Source: Lentzea guizhouensis
GTDB lineage: Bacteria; Actinomycetota; Actinomycetes; Mycobacteriales; Pseudonocardiaceae
Direction: 5' to 3'
Length of the DNA stretch: 64,000 nucleotides
Assembly (NCBI RefSeq): GCF_001701025.1
Contig: NZ_CP016793.1
Location: forward strand, 9,548,001-9,612,000
Positions within the stretch are counted from its first letter, which is position 1, and each line of letters begins with the position of its first letter. The notes beneath the pieces are model-generated. The model was not told the DNA's origin and did not search any database. It saw nothing but the letters and a program-made list of their open reading frames with translations. Of the stretch, positions 1 to 9,032 are shown one piece after another. The position numbers were made by a program, and so were the translations under genes.

Positions 1-39
1 GGCGGGTTCCGGGTCCACGCGGAGCTGCCGATCCGATGA
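1..39 (+). CDS. C-terminal end of a sensor histidine kinase (partial)
   Basis: The frame that begins at base 1 reads GGFRVHAELPIR and then stops. A GGF-V-A-LP ending is typical of the ATPase-domain C-terminus of NarL-system sensor kinases. Its TGA overlaps the ATG of the next gene (ATGA), so the two form a translationally coupled two-component pair. Only twelve residues are inside the window, so the identification rests on this motif and on the neighbour. Confidence 0.6.
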   Translation, partial: GGFRVHAELPIR

Positions 40-665
40 CCAGGGTGCTGATCGTCGACGACCAGGCGTTGCTGCGGGCCAGCTTCCGGCTGTTGGTGGA
101 CAACGAACCGGACCTGACCGTGGTGGGCGAGGCCGGCACCGGAGCCGAGGCGGTCGAGCTCGTCTCGGAGCTGGAGCCGGACGTCGTGCTGATGGACATC
201 CGCATGCCGGAGATGGACGGCATCGAGGCCACGCGGCTGCTCGACGGGCCGCGCGTGCTGGTGCTGACCACGTTCGACCTGGACGAGTACGTGTTCGGCG
301 CGTTGCGCGCCGGTGCGTCGGGGTTCCTGCTGAAGGACACGCCTCCCACCGAGCTGCTGGACGCGATCAGGGTGGTGGCGTCCGGTGAGTCGCTGCTGTC
401 GCCGTCGGTCACCCGGCAGCTGATCGCGGAGTTCGTGCGGCAACAGTCCGCGCCGTCGGTGCGCGGGCTGGAGGTGCTGACCGAGCGGGAGAAGGAGGTG
501 CTGACGTTGATCGCCCGCGGGCTGTCGAACGCGGAGATCATGGCTCGGCTTCACGTCAGCACCGGGACGGTGAAGACGCACATCGGGAACCTGCTGGCGA
601 AGCTGCACGCACGGGACCGGGCGCAGCTGGTCATCGCGGCTTACGAGTCGGGGCTAGTCCGCTAG
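36..665 (+). CDS. NarL/FixJ-family two-component response regulator
   Basis: A 209-residue DNA-binding response regulator. The receiver domain (about residues 1-120) has the acidic pair D8/D9, the phosphoacceptor D54 in LMDIRMP, and the conserved lysine in FLLKD. A LuxR-type helix-turn-helix (about 145-209) follows, with LTEREKEVL and the GTVKTHI recognition helix. The kinase just upstream overlaps it by four bases, so that kinase is the likely phosphodonor. The 3' end overlaps the convergent DUF5808 gene by 12 bases. The signal sensed cannot be read from this sequence. Confidence 0.95.
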   Translation: MTRVLIVDDQALLRASFRLLVDNEPDLTVVGEAGTGAEAVELVSELEPDVVLMDIRMPEMDGIEATRLLDGPRVLVLTTFDLDEYVFGALRAGASGFLLKDTPPTELLDAIRVVASGESLLSPSVTRQLIAEFVRQQSAPSVRGLEVLTEREKEVLTLIARGLSNAEIMARLHVSTGTVKTHIGNLLAKLHARDRAQLVIAAYESGLVR

Positions 666-1598
666 CAGCGCCACGACGAGCAGCGCGGCCAGCGTCAGCC
701 ACGACGCGGGGTGGCCGAGGTTGAGCGTCCACCGCGAGCCGACGCGCTGGTGCACGAGCAGCGCCGGGTCGGCGCGGTTCGCGTACACCAGACCGCCGAC
801 GTGCCAGTGGCGGTCGTCATCGCGTTGCGCCACACCGCTGTCCTCGGTGTCATCGCGGTCGAGGCGGTGTCCGGCGTCGCCGGCCCGGACCAGCCAGACG
901 ACCGCTCCCGCGAACGGAACGGCCGCCAGCACGGTCCAAGCCGGCCCTGACATGATTTCCCACAGCTGCAACGCCTTCACGGCCAGTGCGGCGATCACGG
1001 CTGTGGTCAGCACAGCGACGATCCGCACGGTCCCGGTCAGATAGGCGCGATAGGACCGTGCGGAGCTTTCCGGCCGTGCGGCGTCGAGCTCGGGGCGCGC
1101 ACGTGGGAGGGCCACCGCCGCGAAGACGCCGATCACCAGCACGACGACCTGGTTCGTCACCGGCCAGAACGCCTCCCAGGGCGTGTCCCGGACCAGGCCG
1201 AGGACCGCCGTGCCGCTGACGACCACCGCGGCGGGCACCAGCGCCGCCCACGGCAACCGGACCGGATCGGTGCGCAGGCTCGTGTCGGTGGTGACGCCCT
1301 GCCGGATCTGGGGCCAGGACCGCTTGACCCGGCTGACGAGGCCCGCCGCGGCCCAGTGCGCGAGCAGGCAGGCGACGACGAGCGCGGCCAGGAGCCAGGT
1401 CTCACCGAGGAGCGTGCCGGCGGCGGCGAGCACCCCGGACACGGCGACAGCGACCCGGTAGCCCACGCGGATGGGCCTCAGCTCTCCCGTCCTCCCGTGC
1501 GGCACGCGGACTCCGAACGGCAGCGTGGGCCTCGCCGTCGCCGGCAGCACCAGGAACCCCGCCGTCACGAGGACGATCCAGCCGATCTGCACGGTCAT
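654..1598 (-). CDS. DUF5808-type multi-pass membrane protein
   Basis: A 314-residue protein with about seven hydrophobic segments spread over residues 5-240 and at the extreme C-terminus. Near the C-terminus it has the DUF5808-like block DDRHWHVGGLVYANRADPAL, followed by a conserved NLGHPASW stretch. Proteins with this block often accompany short GntR regulators of the YtrA type, as here. The start codon overlaps the stop of the GntR gene (ATGA), so the two are cotranscribed. The biochemical role is unknown; an envelope or transport function is inference from context. Confidence 0.8.
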   Translation of the reverse strand: MTVQIGWIVLVTAGFLVLPATARPTLPFGVRVPHGRTGELRPIRVGYRVAVAVSGVLAAAGTLLGETWLLAALVVACLLAHWAAAGLVSRVKRSWPQIRQGVTTDTSLRTDPVRLPWAALVPAAVVVSGTAVLGLVRDTPWEAFWPVTNQVVVLVIGVFAAVALPRARPELDAARPESSARSYRAYLTGTVRIVAVLTTAVIAALAVKALQLWEIMSGPAWTVLAAVPFAGAVVWLVRAGDAGHRLDRDDTEDSGVAQRDDDRHWHVGGLVYANRADPALLVHQRVGSRWTLNLGHPASWLTLAALLVVALLAD

Positions 1599-1990
1599 GC
1601 CCGTCCTCCCCCGGCGAACCCGTCCAGCACTTCCTCGCTGCGTCCGAGCACGTCCTCACGGGTGAGCCCCTGCGTCGTCGCCTCGGCGAGCAGGGTGCGC
1701 AGCCGGGACTGCCACGTCTCCGCGAATCCCGCGTCCGGTGGTCCGGTCGTGTGGTCGCGCCGCACGACCGCACCGCTCTTGCGGTTGATCCGGATCACCC
1801 CCTCCTGGCGCAGCAGGTCGTAGGCCTTGCTGACGGTGTGGAAGTTGATGCCGAGATCGACCCCGAGCTGCCTCGTGGACGGCAGCGGGTCGCCCGCCTT
1901 CAACGCCCCGGTCGCGACGGCTTCCACCACCCGGTCGCGGATCTGCTGGTAGATCGGCGTGTCGCTGTCGAGGTCGATCGTCAGTAGCAC
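1595..1990 (-). CDS. GntR-family (YtrA-like) transcriptional regulator
   Basis: A 131-residue regulator. Residues 1-75 form a GntR winged helix (TPIYQQIRDRV, GDPLPSTRQLGVDLGIN, VSKAYDLLRQEGVI). Only a short C-terminal helical tail follows, as in the YtrA subgroup, and no ligand-binding UTRA or FCD domain is present. The frame stays open upstream, but I place the start at GTG 1990 because the conserved IDLDSDTPIY block follows at once and an inverted repeat lies just upstream at 2005-2027. It is the first gene of a two-gene operon with the DUF5808 membrane protein and probably represses its own operon. Confidence 0.85.
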   Translation of the reverse strand: MLLTIDLDSDTPIYQQIRDRVVEAVATGALKAGDPLPSTRQLGVDLGINFHTVSKAYDLLRQEGVIRINRKSGAVVRRDHTTGPPDAGFAETWQSRLRTLLAEATTQGLTREDVLGRSEEVLDGFAGGGRA

Positions 1991-2004
1991 GACCTCAAGT
2001 CTAT

Positions 2005-2027
2005 CTGTTATACAAGTAATAGAACAG
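2005..2027. promoter_or_regulatory. Putative GntR operator (inverted repeat)
   Basis: Half-sites CTGTTNTA and TANAACAG form a dyad in an AT-rich patch between the GntR gene and the divergent gene at 2054. This is the usual place for an autoregulatory GntR site. It could control both directions. Assignment is by symmetry and position only. Confidence 0.5.
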
Positions 2028-2053
2028 ACGCTCATCTGGAGAGGGAGTGGCTC

Positions 2054-2389
2054 ATGGCCAAGACGGAGGTCCACGACGGCAGGCTCGTCGTCGAGTTCAC
2101 CGCGTGGGAGCGGATCTTCACCTGGCGGCGGCGCCTCGAGGTGCCACTGGAGGCGATCAAGGCGGTGCGACGGGAACCGCACCCGTTCCTCACACCGCAC
2201 GGCGTGCGCATCGCCGGGGCCGAGGTGGCGGGGGTCGGCAAGGCGGGGATCTGGAGGGGCAGGCGCGGGCGGCAGCTCGTGGCCGTCCGAAGTGGACGGA
2301 CGGCGGTGTGGGTCGTCACCGAGGGGTACGGCGAGGTACTGGTGACCGCGCCGGACGACGTCATCGCGGCGTTGGAGGCCGTCACGTGA
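2054..2389 (+). CDS. Small hypothetical protein, PH-like fold possible
   Basis: A 111-residue soluble protein with no recognised family signature. Alternating hydrophobic residues in short strands, basic patches (WRRRLEVPL, WRGRRGRQLVAV) and a closing helix (PDDVIAALEAV) suggest a small beta-rich domain such as a bacterial PH-like fold. A GAGAGGGAG ribosome site lies 6-13 bases before the ATG. Its TGA overlaps the GTG of the CPBP protease gene, so the two are coupled. It is divergent from the GntR operon and may share its operator. Confidence 0.7.
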   Translation: MAKTEVHDGRLVVEFTAWERIFTWRRRLEVPLEAIKAVRREPHPFLTPHGVRIAGAEVAGVGKAGIWRGRRGRQLVAVRSGRTAVWVVTEGYGEVLVTAPDDVIAALEAVT

Positions 2390-3177
2390 GCCGTCCGGTG
2401 TGGACGTTCCTGGGGATCGCGTTCACGATCCCGTGGTTGCTGTCGTTGCTGCGCCTGGCAACGGGCGTGGACGTCGTCGCGCCGGGAGGGATGCTCGGCG
2501 TCGGGCTGGCGGTGCTCGTCACCGTGCGCCGGTTCGGACTCGCCGACACCGGCCTCACCCGGCAGCCGGCGAGGCGGGTCGTGGGTCAGAGCGCCGTGGC
2601 ACTCGCCGCGTTCCTCGGCCTCGCCCTGCTCGCCGTGCTCATCAGCGTGCGGCTGGACGTGACGGGGTTCTCCGGACTCCATCAGGTCCACGGCGCTGGA
2701 CCGACCAGTGAGGTCATGGCGGCGGCGCTGGCCAAGGCGGGGCTGCTCTTCCTGCTGGTGCTGCCCCTCGCGTTCTGCGAGGAATGGGGCTGGCGCGGTT
2801 TCCTGCTGCCGCGGCTGATGCGGTTCGGCAGGTGGGGCGCGTTCGGACTGAGCGGCGTCATCTGGGCCGTGTGGCACCTACCGGGCTATGTCGGGTCGCT
2901 GGCCGCGTTCGTCCCGTTCGCGGTGTTCACCGTGCTGCTCGGCACGTTGCTCGGCATGGTTCGGCTGCACACGAACTCGGTGTGGGCGTGCTCAGTCGTC
3001 CACGCGGCGAACAACACCCTGGTGATCGCCTTCGTGAACGTCGCCCTCACCGACGCGTCGGAGCTCGCCGCGCCCGACCCGTGGTCGCTGGGCCTGAGCG
3101 GCTGGGCGGGCTGGGTCCTGATGGCGGCGCTGGTCGCGGCGCTCACCACCACTGCCCGGCGCCGCGTGGCCGTGTGA
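2386..3177 (+). CDS. CPBP-family intramembrane glutamic endopeptidase
   Basis: A 263-residue multi-pass membrane protein of the CPBP (CAAX protease/bacteriocin-processing, Abi) family. The motifs are in order: the paired glutamates E132/E133 in FCEEWGWRGFLLPRL, the histidine H164 in WAVWHLPGY, and the C-terminal HAANNT motif. These are the active-site elements of Rce1-like glutamic proteases. The GTG at 2386 is chosen because it overlaps the upstream stop (GTGA) and leaves a complete N-terminal membrane helix. The substrate is unknown; homologues act in prenyl-protein processing, immunity to bacteriocins, or signalling. Confidence 0.9.
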   Translation: MSRPVWTFLGIAFTIPWLLSLLRLATGVDVVAPGGMLGVGLAVLVTVRRFGLADTGLTRQPARRVVGQSAVALAAFLGLALLAVLISVRLDVTGFSGLHQVHGAGPTSEVMAAALAKAGLLFLLVLPLAFCEEWGWRGFLLPRLMRFGRWGAFGLSGVIWAVWHLPGYVGSLAAFVPFAVFTVLLGTLLGMVRLHTNSVWACSVVHAANNTLVIAFVNVALTDASELAAPDPWSLGLSGWAGWVLMAALVAALTTTARRRVAV

Positions 3178-3184
3178 ACAGGAA

Positions 3185-3210
3185 CCGCCTCGGCCGCGCG
3201 GCCGAGGCGG
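3185..3210. terminator. Bidirectional hairpin terminator
   Basis: An 11-bp perfect stem (CCGCCTCGGCC) with a GCGC loop lies between two convergent genes. It has no U-tract, as is common in actinomycetes. Confidence 0.7.
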
Positions 3211-3243
3211 TCGGTGGTGCCTCACAGGTGGTGCCGGTCTCCC

Positions 3244-3777
3244 CTAGATCAAGCCGTCGTGCAGGAGACCGCCGGCCGCGTCGTAGGCCCGGATCCGCAC
3301 GACGGTGAACTTCTCGTCGACGCGGCAGAGGAAGACCTCGCCGTACAGCTCGGCCTTGACGACCTTTCCGCTCGGCAGCACGAACTCGAGGGCGGCGATG
3401 CCGGGGGCGATCCGGCCCACCTCGAGACGCTCGTCGTCGTCCCAGATCAGGCCCATGCGACCGAGAACGTGCTCGGCGCCGGGTGTGCTGACCTTCGACG
3501 TGCTCTTCCCGGTGCCGGAGACGGTGCAGACGACGAACTCGCCGGCGGTGCCGGTGGTGATGACACCCACCTCCAGCACGCTGTCCCGCACCCGCTGCAG
3601 CGTGCCGAACCGGTAGCCGGGTGGCCGTTCGCAGGCCTCGTCCACGAGGACGCGCATCGACTCGGCCGACAGCGGTGCCGGTGTTCCGGCGATGACGACC
3701 GGGTCCGCCACGTCGCGGGCGTAGGCCAGCGCGGTGACAATCCCCAGTGCTCCCACGACGTACCAGATGCGCCTCAT
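3244..3777 (-). CDS. Hypothetical membrane-anchored or exported protein
   Basis: A 177-residue protein with an N-terminal hydrophobic segment (residues 4-19) that would act as a signal anchor. The remainder is predicted soluble and strand-rich (SVLEVGVITTGTAGEFVVCTV, KVVKAELYGEVFLCRV). No family was recognised. It is monocistronic, with terminators on both sides. The cysteines may form an extracytoplasmic disulfide. Confidence 0.7.
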   Translation of the reverse strand: MRRIWYVVGALGIVTALAYARDVADPVVIAGTPAPLSAESMRVLVDEACERPPGYRFGTLQRVRDSVLEVGVITTGTAGEFVVCTVSGTGKSTSKVSTPGAEHVLGRMGLIWDDDERLEVGRIAPGIAALEFVLPSGKVVKAELYGEVFLCRVDEKFTVVRIRAYDAAGGLLHDGLI

Positions 3778-3837
3778 GGTGAACCCCCGAACGGGAGTCT
3801 AGGCAGTCGGCCGCCGGTGGCGGTGGGCTTTGCGCGG

Positions 3838-3872
3838 AACCGCCCCGGTCGCGAGACGCGACCGGGGCGGTT
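3838..3872. terminator. Strong hairpin terminator downstream of mpa
   Basis: A 16-bp perfect stem with a 3-base loop lies just past the stop codon of mpa on the minus strand and upstream of the gene at 3244-3777. It would end mpa transcription. Confidence 0.75.
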
Positions 3873-3888
3873 GCCGTTCCCAGCGGTG

Positions 3889-5685
3889 CTACAGGTAGGT
3901 GCCGGTGTTCGTGGCCGTGTCGATCGCCCGGCCCGCCTCCTGGTTCTTCCCGGTGACGAGCGTGCGGATGTAGACGATCCGCTCGCCCTTCTTGCCCGAG
4001 ATGCGTGCCCAGTCGTCGGGGTTCGTGGTGTTCGGCAGGTCCTCGTTCTCGGCGAACTCGTCGACGATGGCCGCCTGCAGGTGCCGGACCGAGAGGCCGG
4101 GCTGCTTGGTGTCGAGCAGCGACTTGATCGCCGCCTTCTTGGCCCTGTCGACGATGTTCTGGATCATGGCGCCGGAGTTGAAGTCCCGGAAGTACAGGAC
4201 CTCCTTGTCACCGTTGGCGTAGGTGACCTCCAGGAACCGGTTGTCCTCGGACTCCTCGTACATGCGCTCGACGGTGTGCTGCACCATGCCCTCGATGCAG
4301 GCCTTCGGGTCCCCGCCGAACTCGGCGAGGTCGTCGGCGTGCAGCGGGAGGTTCGGCGTCAGGTACTTGTTGAAGATGTCCTTCGCGCCCTCGGCGTCGG
4401 GCCGCTCGATCTTGATCTTCACGTCGAGGCGGCCTGGCCGCAGGATCGCCGGGTCGATCATGTCCTCGCGGTTGGAGGCGCCGATGACGATGACGTTCTC
4501 CAGGCCCTCGACGCCGTCGATCTCGCTGAGGAGCTGGGGCACGATCGTCGTCTCGACGTCGGACGACACGCCGGAGCCGCGGGTGCGGAAGATCGAGTCC
4601 ATCTCGTCGAAGAACACGATCACCGGGGTGCCCTCTGAGGCCTTCTCACGAGCCCGCTGGAAGATCAGGCGGATGTGCCGCTCGGTCTCACCGACGAACT
4701 TGTTGAGGAGCTCGGGACCCTTGATGTTGAGGAAGTACGACTTCGCCTGCTTGTCGGTCTCCCCGCGGATCTCGCGCACCTTCTTGGCGAGCGAGTTCGC
4801 GACGGCCTTGGCGATGAGCGTCTTGCCGCAGCCGGGAGGGCCGTAGAGCAGCACGCCCTTGGGCGGGCGCAGCTCGTACTCGCGGAACAGGTCCGCGTGC
4901 AGGAACGGCAGCTCCACCGCGTCGCGGATCTGCTCGATCTGCCGGGACAGACCGCCGATGTCGGAGTAGTCGATGTCCGGGACCTCTTCGAGCACGAGGT
5001 CCTCGACCTCGGCCTTGGGCACCCGCTCGTAGGCGAAGCCCGCCTTCGAGTCGACGAGCAGCGAGTCGCCCGGCTTCAGCGGCGAGTCGAGCAGCGGCTG
5101 GGCGAGCCAGACCACCCTCTCCTCGTCGGCGTGGCCGACGACCAGCGCCCGCGCGATCTGGTCCTCCCCTTCCTCGGAGAGCACCTCCCGCAGTGCGCAG
5201 ACCTCACCCGACCGCTCGAACCCGCCGGCCTCGACGACCGTGAGCGCCTCGTTGAGGCGCACGGACTGGCCGAAGGAGAGCTTCTCCGGCTCGACCGCCG
5301 GGGACACGGCGACCCGCATCCTGCGGCCGGACGTGAAGACGTCCACCGTCCCGTCGTCGAACCGCGCCATGAAGACGCCGTACCCGCTGGGGGGTTGGGC
5401 CAGCCGGTCGACCTCCTCACGCAGCGCGAGCAGTTGGCTTCGTGCTTCGCGGAGGGTGTCTATGAGCTTCGTGTTTCGCTCGGTCAGTTGGCTGACTCGT
5501 TCGGTCGCCTCCGCCAGCCGCTGCTCCAGCAGCCGCACGTGGCGGGGGGACTCGGTCAGCTTGCGGCGCAACGACGCGATCTCGTCCTCGAGGAACCTGA
5601 TCTGCGCGTTCAACTCAGCAGAATTGTTGCCCTGGTTCAGCTCGCCACCCTCATCGGGTTGGCTGCCGGGATGACCGTGCTGCAT
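3889..5685 (-). CDS. mpa: Proteasome-associated AAA ATPase Mpa/ARC
   Basis: A 598-residue hexameric unfoldase that binds pupylated proteins and feeds them to the 20S proteasome. Residues 24-95 form the coiled coil that captures Pup. Two OB-type interdomain segments follow (about 100-225), then the AAA module with Walker A GPPGCGKT at 282-289, Walker B VIVFFDE with D360/E361, and the arginine-finger region near RPGRLDVKI. The C-terminus ends TYL and keeps the penultimate tyrosine of the GQYL-type tail that docks on the proteasome. The prokaryotic ubiquitin and proteasome genes are not in the window. The promoter just upstream matches a DNA-damage-type motif. Confidence 0.97.
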   Translation of the reverse strand: MQHGHPGSQPDEGGELNQGNNSAELNAQIRFLEDEIASLRRKLTESPRHVRLLEQRLAEATERVSQLTERNTKLIDTLREARSQLLALREEVDRLAQPPSGYGVFMARFDDGTVDVFTSGRRMRVAVSPAVEPEKLSFGQSVRLNEALTVVEAGGFERSGEVCALREVLSEEGEDQIARALVVGHADEERVVWLAQPLLDSPLKPGDSLLVDSKAGFAYERVPKAEVEDLVLEEVPDIDYSDIGGLSRQIEQIRDAVELPFLHADLFREYELRPPKGVLLYGPPGCGKTLIAKAVANSLAKKVREIRGETDKQAKSYFLNIKGPELLNKFVGETERHIRLIFQRAREKASEGTPVIVFFDEMDSIFRTRGSGVSSDVETTIVPQLLSEIDGVEGLENVIVIGASNREDMIDPAILRPGRLDVKIKIERPDAEGAKDIFNKYLTPNLPLHADDLAEFGGDPKACIEGMVQHTVERMYEESEDNRFLEVTYANGDKEVLYFRDFNSGAMIQNIVDRAKKAAIKSLLDTKQPGLSVRHLQAAIVDEFAENEDLPNTTNPDDWARISGKKGERIVYIRTLVTGKNQEAGRAIDTATNTGTYL

Positions 5686-5717
5686 GTCGGCACCCTCCTC
5701 CCGTGTTCGTACCGATT

Positions 5718-5740
5718 ACGGTACCGGCGATCACCGACAA
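5718..5740 (-). promoter_or_regulatory. RecA-NDp/PafBC-type promoter of mpa
   Basis: On the minus strand TTGTCGGTG is followed by 8 bases and then TACCGT. This is an exact match to the TTGTCRGTG-N8-TANNNT consensus of LexA-independent DNA-damage promoters in actinobacteria, which are activated by PafBC. The transcript would start about 25 bases before the mpa ATG, leaving room for the GGGAGGAGGG ribosome site. The match is seen directly; activation by PafBC is inference. Confidence 0.6.
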
Positions 5741-6398
5741 AATGGGGTACTCACAACATCATCTTCGCTCGTGTGACGCAACGGTCCCACCTCCAACAGA
5801 GGTCAACTGCTCCATCCCGGTGTCCGGTTCGCCCGGCTTCCCACTACCGTGCGTCCCGGAAACCACCACCGGTCCTTCGTGTCGCGATACGCCCGCCGAC
5901 CTGCGAGAAGTCCGAGGAGAGGGTCATCGGGACACCGGCTCGGGTGATCCTTCCCCACGTTGCGCGACCACCCTCGGGTGACCGCAGGCACGCTTGGTAC
6001 GGTTCACGGTCCGGCAACGAGCACGAACGTGTCGTGATCCCACCAGGTGGACCACACCGTGCTCCGATCGGCGGTCACGCACCGCTACCCACCCCGTTCT
6101 CGTTCGTCGGAGGTCCCGCTCGAGCGGGGCTCCAGTGCGTCCAGCGGGCCTGCGGCCAACCGGGTGGTCTCGCCGGCGCAACCGGCGCACCACCCGACAG
6201 CGCAGTGCATCGCACTCGATTCCCGCCGGAGTGCCGCAATCGTTATCAGCCAGGACCTCCGCGTGACCTCCCGGAAACCGGACGCGGAGCGCGCGGCCGC
6301 CCGGCCGCGCCGATGATGCCCATTCGACCGCGCGTTTCCGGCTCAAGCACCACAATGTGCAGCGGAAAGATCACTGCACGAGCACCTGGGGGTTTCCG
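5741..6398. other. Long intergenic region without a recognised gene
   Basis: About 650 bases between divergent mpa and the gene at 6399. Open frames here (for example the minus-strand frame over 5924-6355) encode arginine-rich sequence with no family motif and lack convincing codon usage. I see the mpa promoter at one end and a GGGGGT ribosome site near 6390 at the other, and nothing else I can name. A decayed gene is possible. Confidence 0.4.
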
Positions 6399-7193
6399 AT
6401 GACCTACCCGCCGCAGCCGGGCGGTCCGCACGGCCAGCAGCCGCCGCAGCAGGGGTACGGCCAGCAGCCGCAACCGGGCTGGGGCCAGCCGCCGCAGCCC
6501 GGTCACGGGCAGCAGCCCGGCCCGTACGGCCAGCCGCAGCAGCCGCCGTTCGGCCAGCAGGGCGGCGGATACCCGCAGCACGGCCCGTACGGCCAGCAGC
6601 CGGGGTTCGGCGGGTACGGCGGTCCGCCGCCACCCAAGAAGAAGAACACCGGCCTGATCATCGGCGCCATCGCCGCCGTGGTCGTGGTCGTCGGCGGCGG
6701 CATCACCGCCGCGGTCCTGCTCAGCGGCGACGACGAGCCCAAGACCGCCGCACCGCAGGCCACGTCGGACACGACGGACACGACGGAGAGCTCCGGCACC
6801 GCCACCAGCAGCCCCAAGACCTCCACCACCGACAGCAAGAACGGTGGCTCGGACAAGGCGGCGGAGACGGCGGCCAAGAAGTTCGGCGACGTCATGCTCG
6901 CGTCGCTGAAGGAGGGCACGATGTCGGCGAGCAAGTTCACCGAGGTCGCGTGCCCCGGCTTCATCAAGGACGGTCAGGGTGCGCAACAGCCCCCGCAGAC
7001 GGCCCCGAAGGTTACGGTGAGCAAGGTGGCCGTGTCAGGTGAGACCGGTACCTTCGACCTGCGCATGGACGACCTGGTGAACGCCAAGGGTGAGAAGGGC
7101 TTCATCCTGTACAGCATGACGCTGCAGAAGAAGGACTCCGGCTGGCTCGTGTGCGGCAAGTCCACGGTCAAGGAGAGCCGCTCCACCGACTGA
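6399..7193 (+). CDS. Pro/Gln/Gly-rich single-pass membrane protein (tandem copy 1)
   Basis: A 264-residue protein. Residues 1-80 are low-complexity repeats rich in proline, glutamine, glycine and tyrosine (QQPQPGWGQ, HGQQPGPYGQP type). One transmembrane helix at about 86-110 (NTGLIIGAIAAVVVVVGGG) follows after a KKKN stop-transfer patch. A Ser/Thr linker and an extracytoplasmic domain of about 110 residues with two cysteines, of DUF4878-like or lipoprotein-sensor type, complete it. The ATG at 6399 is chosen over an upstream GTG because the next gene starts with the same MTYPPQ after a similar GGGGG ribosome site. The topology puts the disordered tail in the cytoplasm. Function unknown. Confidence 0.85.
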   Translation: MTYPPQPGGPHGQQPPQQGYGQQPQPGWGQPPQPGHGQQPGPYGQPQQPPFGQQGGGYPQHGPYGQQPGFGGYGGPPPPKKKNTGLIIGAIAAVVVVVGGGITAAVLLSGDDEPKTAAPQATSDTTDTTESSGTATSSPKTSTTDSKNGGSDKAAETAAKKFGDVMLASLKEGTMSASKFTEVACPGFIKDGQGAQQPPQTAPKVTVSKVAVSGETGTFDLRMDDLVNAKGEKGFILYSMTLQKKDSGWLVCGKSTVKESRSTD

Positions 7194-7254
7194 CGCGTCA
7201 CCACCAGAAACGCATGCCAGGCACCACAACCTCATCCAGTTCGGGGGATTTCCG

Positions 7255-8139
7255 ATGACCTACCCGCCGCAGCAGCCCGGTCCGCACGGGCAGCAGCCGC
7301 AGCCCGGTGGTCCGTACGGGCAGCAGCCGCCGCAGCAGCCGGGTTACGGCCAGCAGCCGCAGCCCGGATACGGCCAGCCCCAGCCGGGCTACGGCCAGCA
7401 GCCCCCGCAGCCGGGCTACGGCGCACCCCAGCCCGGTTACGGCCAGCCGCAGCAGGACCCGTTCGGCCATCAGGGCCCGCCCAGCGGCGGTTTTCAGCAG
7501 CAGCCGCCCAGCGGCGGTTTCGGGCAGCAGGGCCCCTACGGCCAGCCCGGTCCGTACGGCCAGCAGCAGCCCGGTTTCGGCGGCCCCGGCTACGGCGGCC
7601 CGCCGCCCAAGAAGAGCAACACCGGCCTGATCATCGGCGTCGTCATCGGTGTGCTGGTCCTCGTCGGCGGCGGCATCACGGCCGCGGTCCTGCTCTCCGG
7701 CAGCGACTCGGGCGACTCCGGCAACAGCGCGTCGTCCGACCCGGGCAGCAGCGACTCCGGCAAGTCGGGCGGCAACGACGATGCCGACGTCAAGAAGGTC
7801 GCCGAGGAGTACATCGGCGCGGCGACCTCGCGCAACGAGAGCAAGGCCAAGTCGCTGATGTGCAAGGCGGCGCTCGACGAGGCGGCGGAGCTCGAGAGGA
7901 ACGCCACCGAGGACCAGAAGAAGCTCGCCGAGGAGCTCAAGAAGCTGCCGGTGCCGAAGCTGACCTACAAGGGCGCCACCGTGTCCGGCGACACGGCGAA
8001 GGTCAAGATCAACAGTGTCGCGACCTTCGGCGGCAAGACGCAGAACGTGGACGTCGACTACACGTTCAAGAAGGAGTCTGGCAAGTGGAAGTACTGCCAG
8101 CTCGTCAAGGACCTGAAGCTCCCGAAGCCGTCCAACTGA
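7255..8139 (+). CDS. Pro/Gln/Gly-rich single-pass membrane protein (tandem copy 2)
   Basis: A 294-residue paralogue of the preceding gene, 61 bases downstream. It has a longer N-terminal repeat tail (about residues 1-118, GYGQPQPGYGQQPPQPGYG type) and the same NTGLIIG membrane helix (about 122-147). The Ser/Gly/Asp linker differs, and the C-terminal domain (about 178-290) carries two cysteines and a KWKYCQLV ending resembling DUF4878/NTF2-like folds. The extracellular domains have diverged while the leader, start and membrane segment stay nearly identical. A strong terminator follows. Confidence 0.87.
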   Translation: MTYPPQQPGPHGQQPQPGGPYGQQPPQQPGYGQQPQPGYGQPQPGYGQQPPQPGYGAPQPGYGQPQQDPFGHQGPPSGGFQQQPPSGGFGQQGPYGQPGPYGQQQPGFGGPGYGGPPPKKSNTGLIIGVVIGVLVLVGGGITAAVLLSGSDSGDSGNSASSDPGSSDSGKSGGNDDADVKKVAEEYIGAATSRNESKAKSLMCKAALDEAAELERNATEDQKKLAEELKKLPVPKLTYKGATVSGDTAKVKINSVATFGGKTQNVDVDYTFKKESGKWKYCQLVKDLKLPKPSN

Positions 8140-8149
8140 CGTTGTGAGC

Positions 8150-8183
8150 GAAGGGGGTCCCTCCGGCCGGAGGGACCCCCTTC
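8150..8183. terminator. Bidirectional terminator between convergent genes
   Basis: A 17-bp perfect inverted repeat, with its central GGCC forming the loop, is flanked by AAGG and CCTT runs. It lies between the convergent membrane-protein gene and trmI and probably serves both. Confidence 0.85.
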
Positions 8184-8192
8184 CTGCTGTTC

Positions 8193-9032
<840 letters not shown>

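Noticed and set aside
5924..6355. A 143-codon minus-strand frame in the gap upstream of the Pro/Gln-rich genes
   Set aside because: Arginine-rich, no motif, and no convincing ribosome site; I left the region as unassigned.
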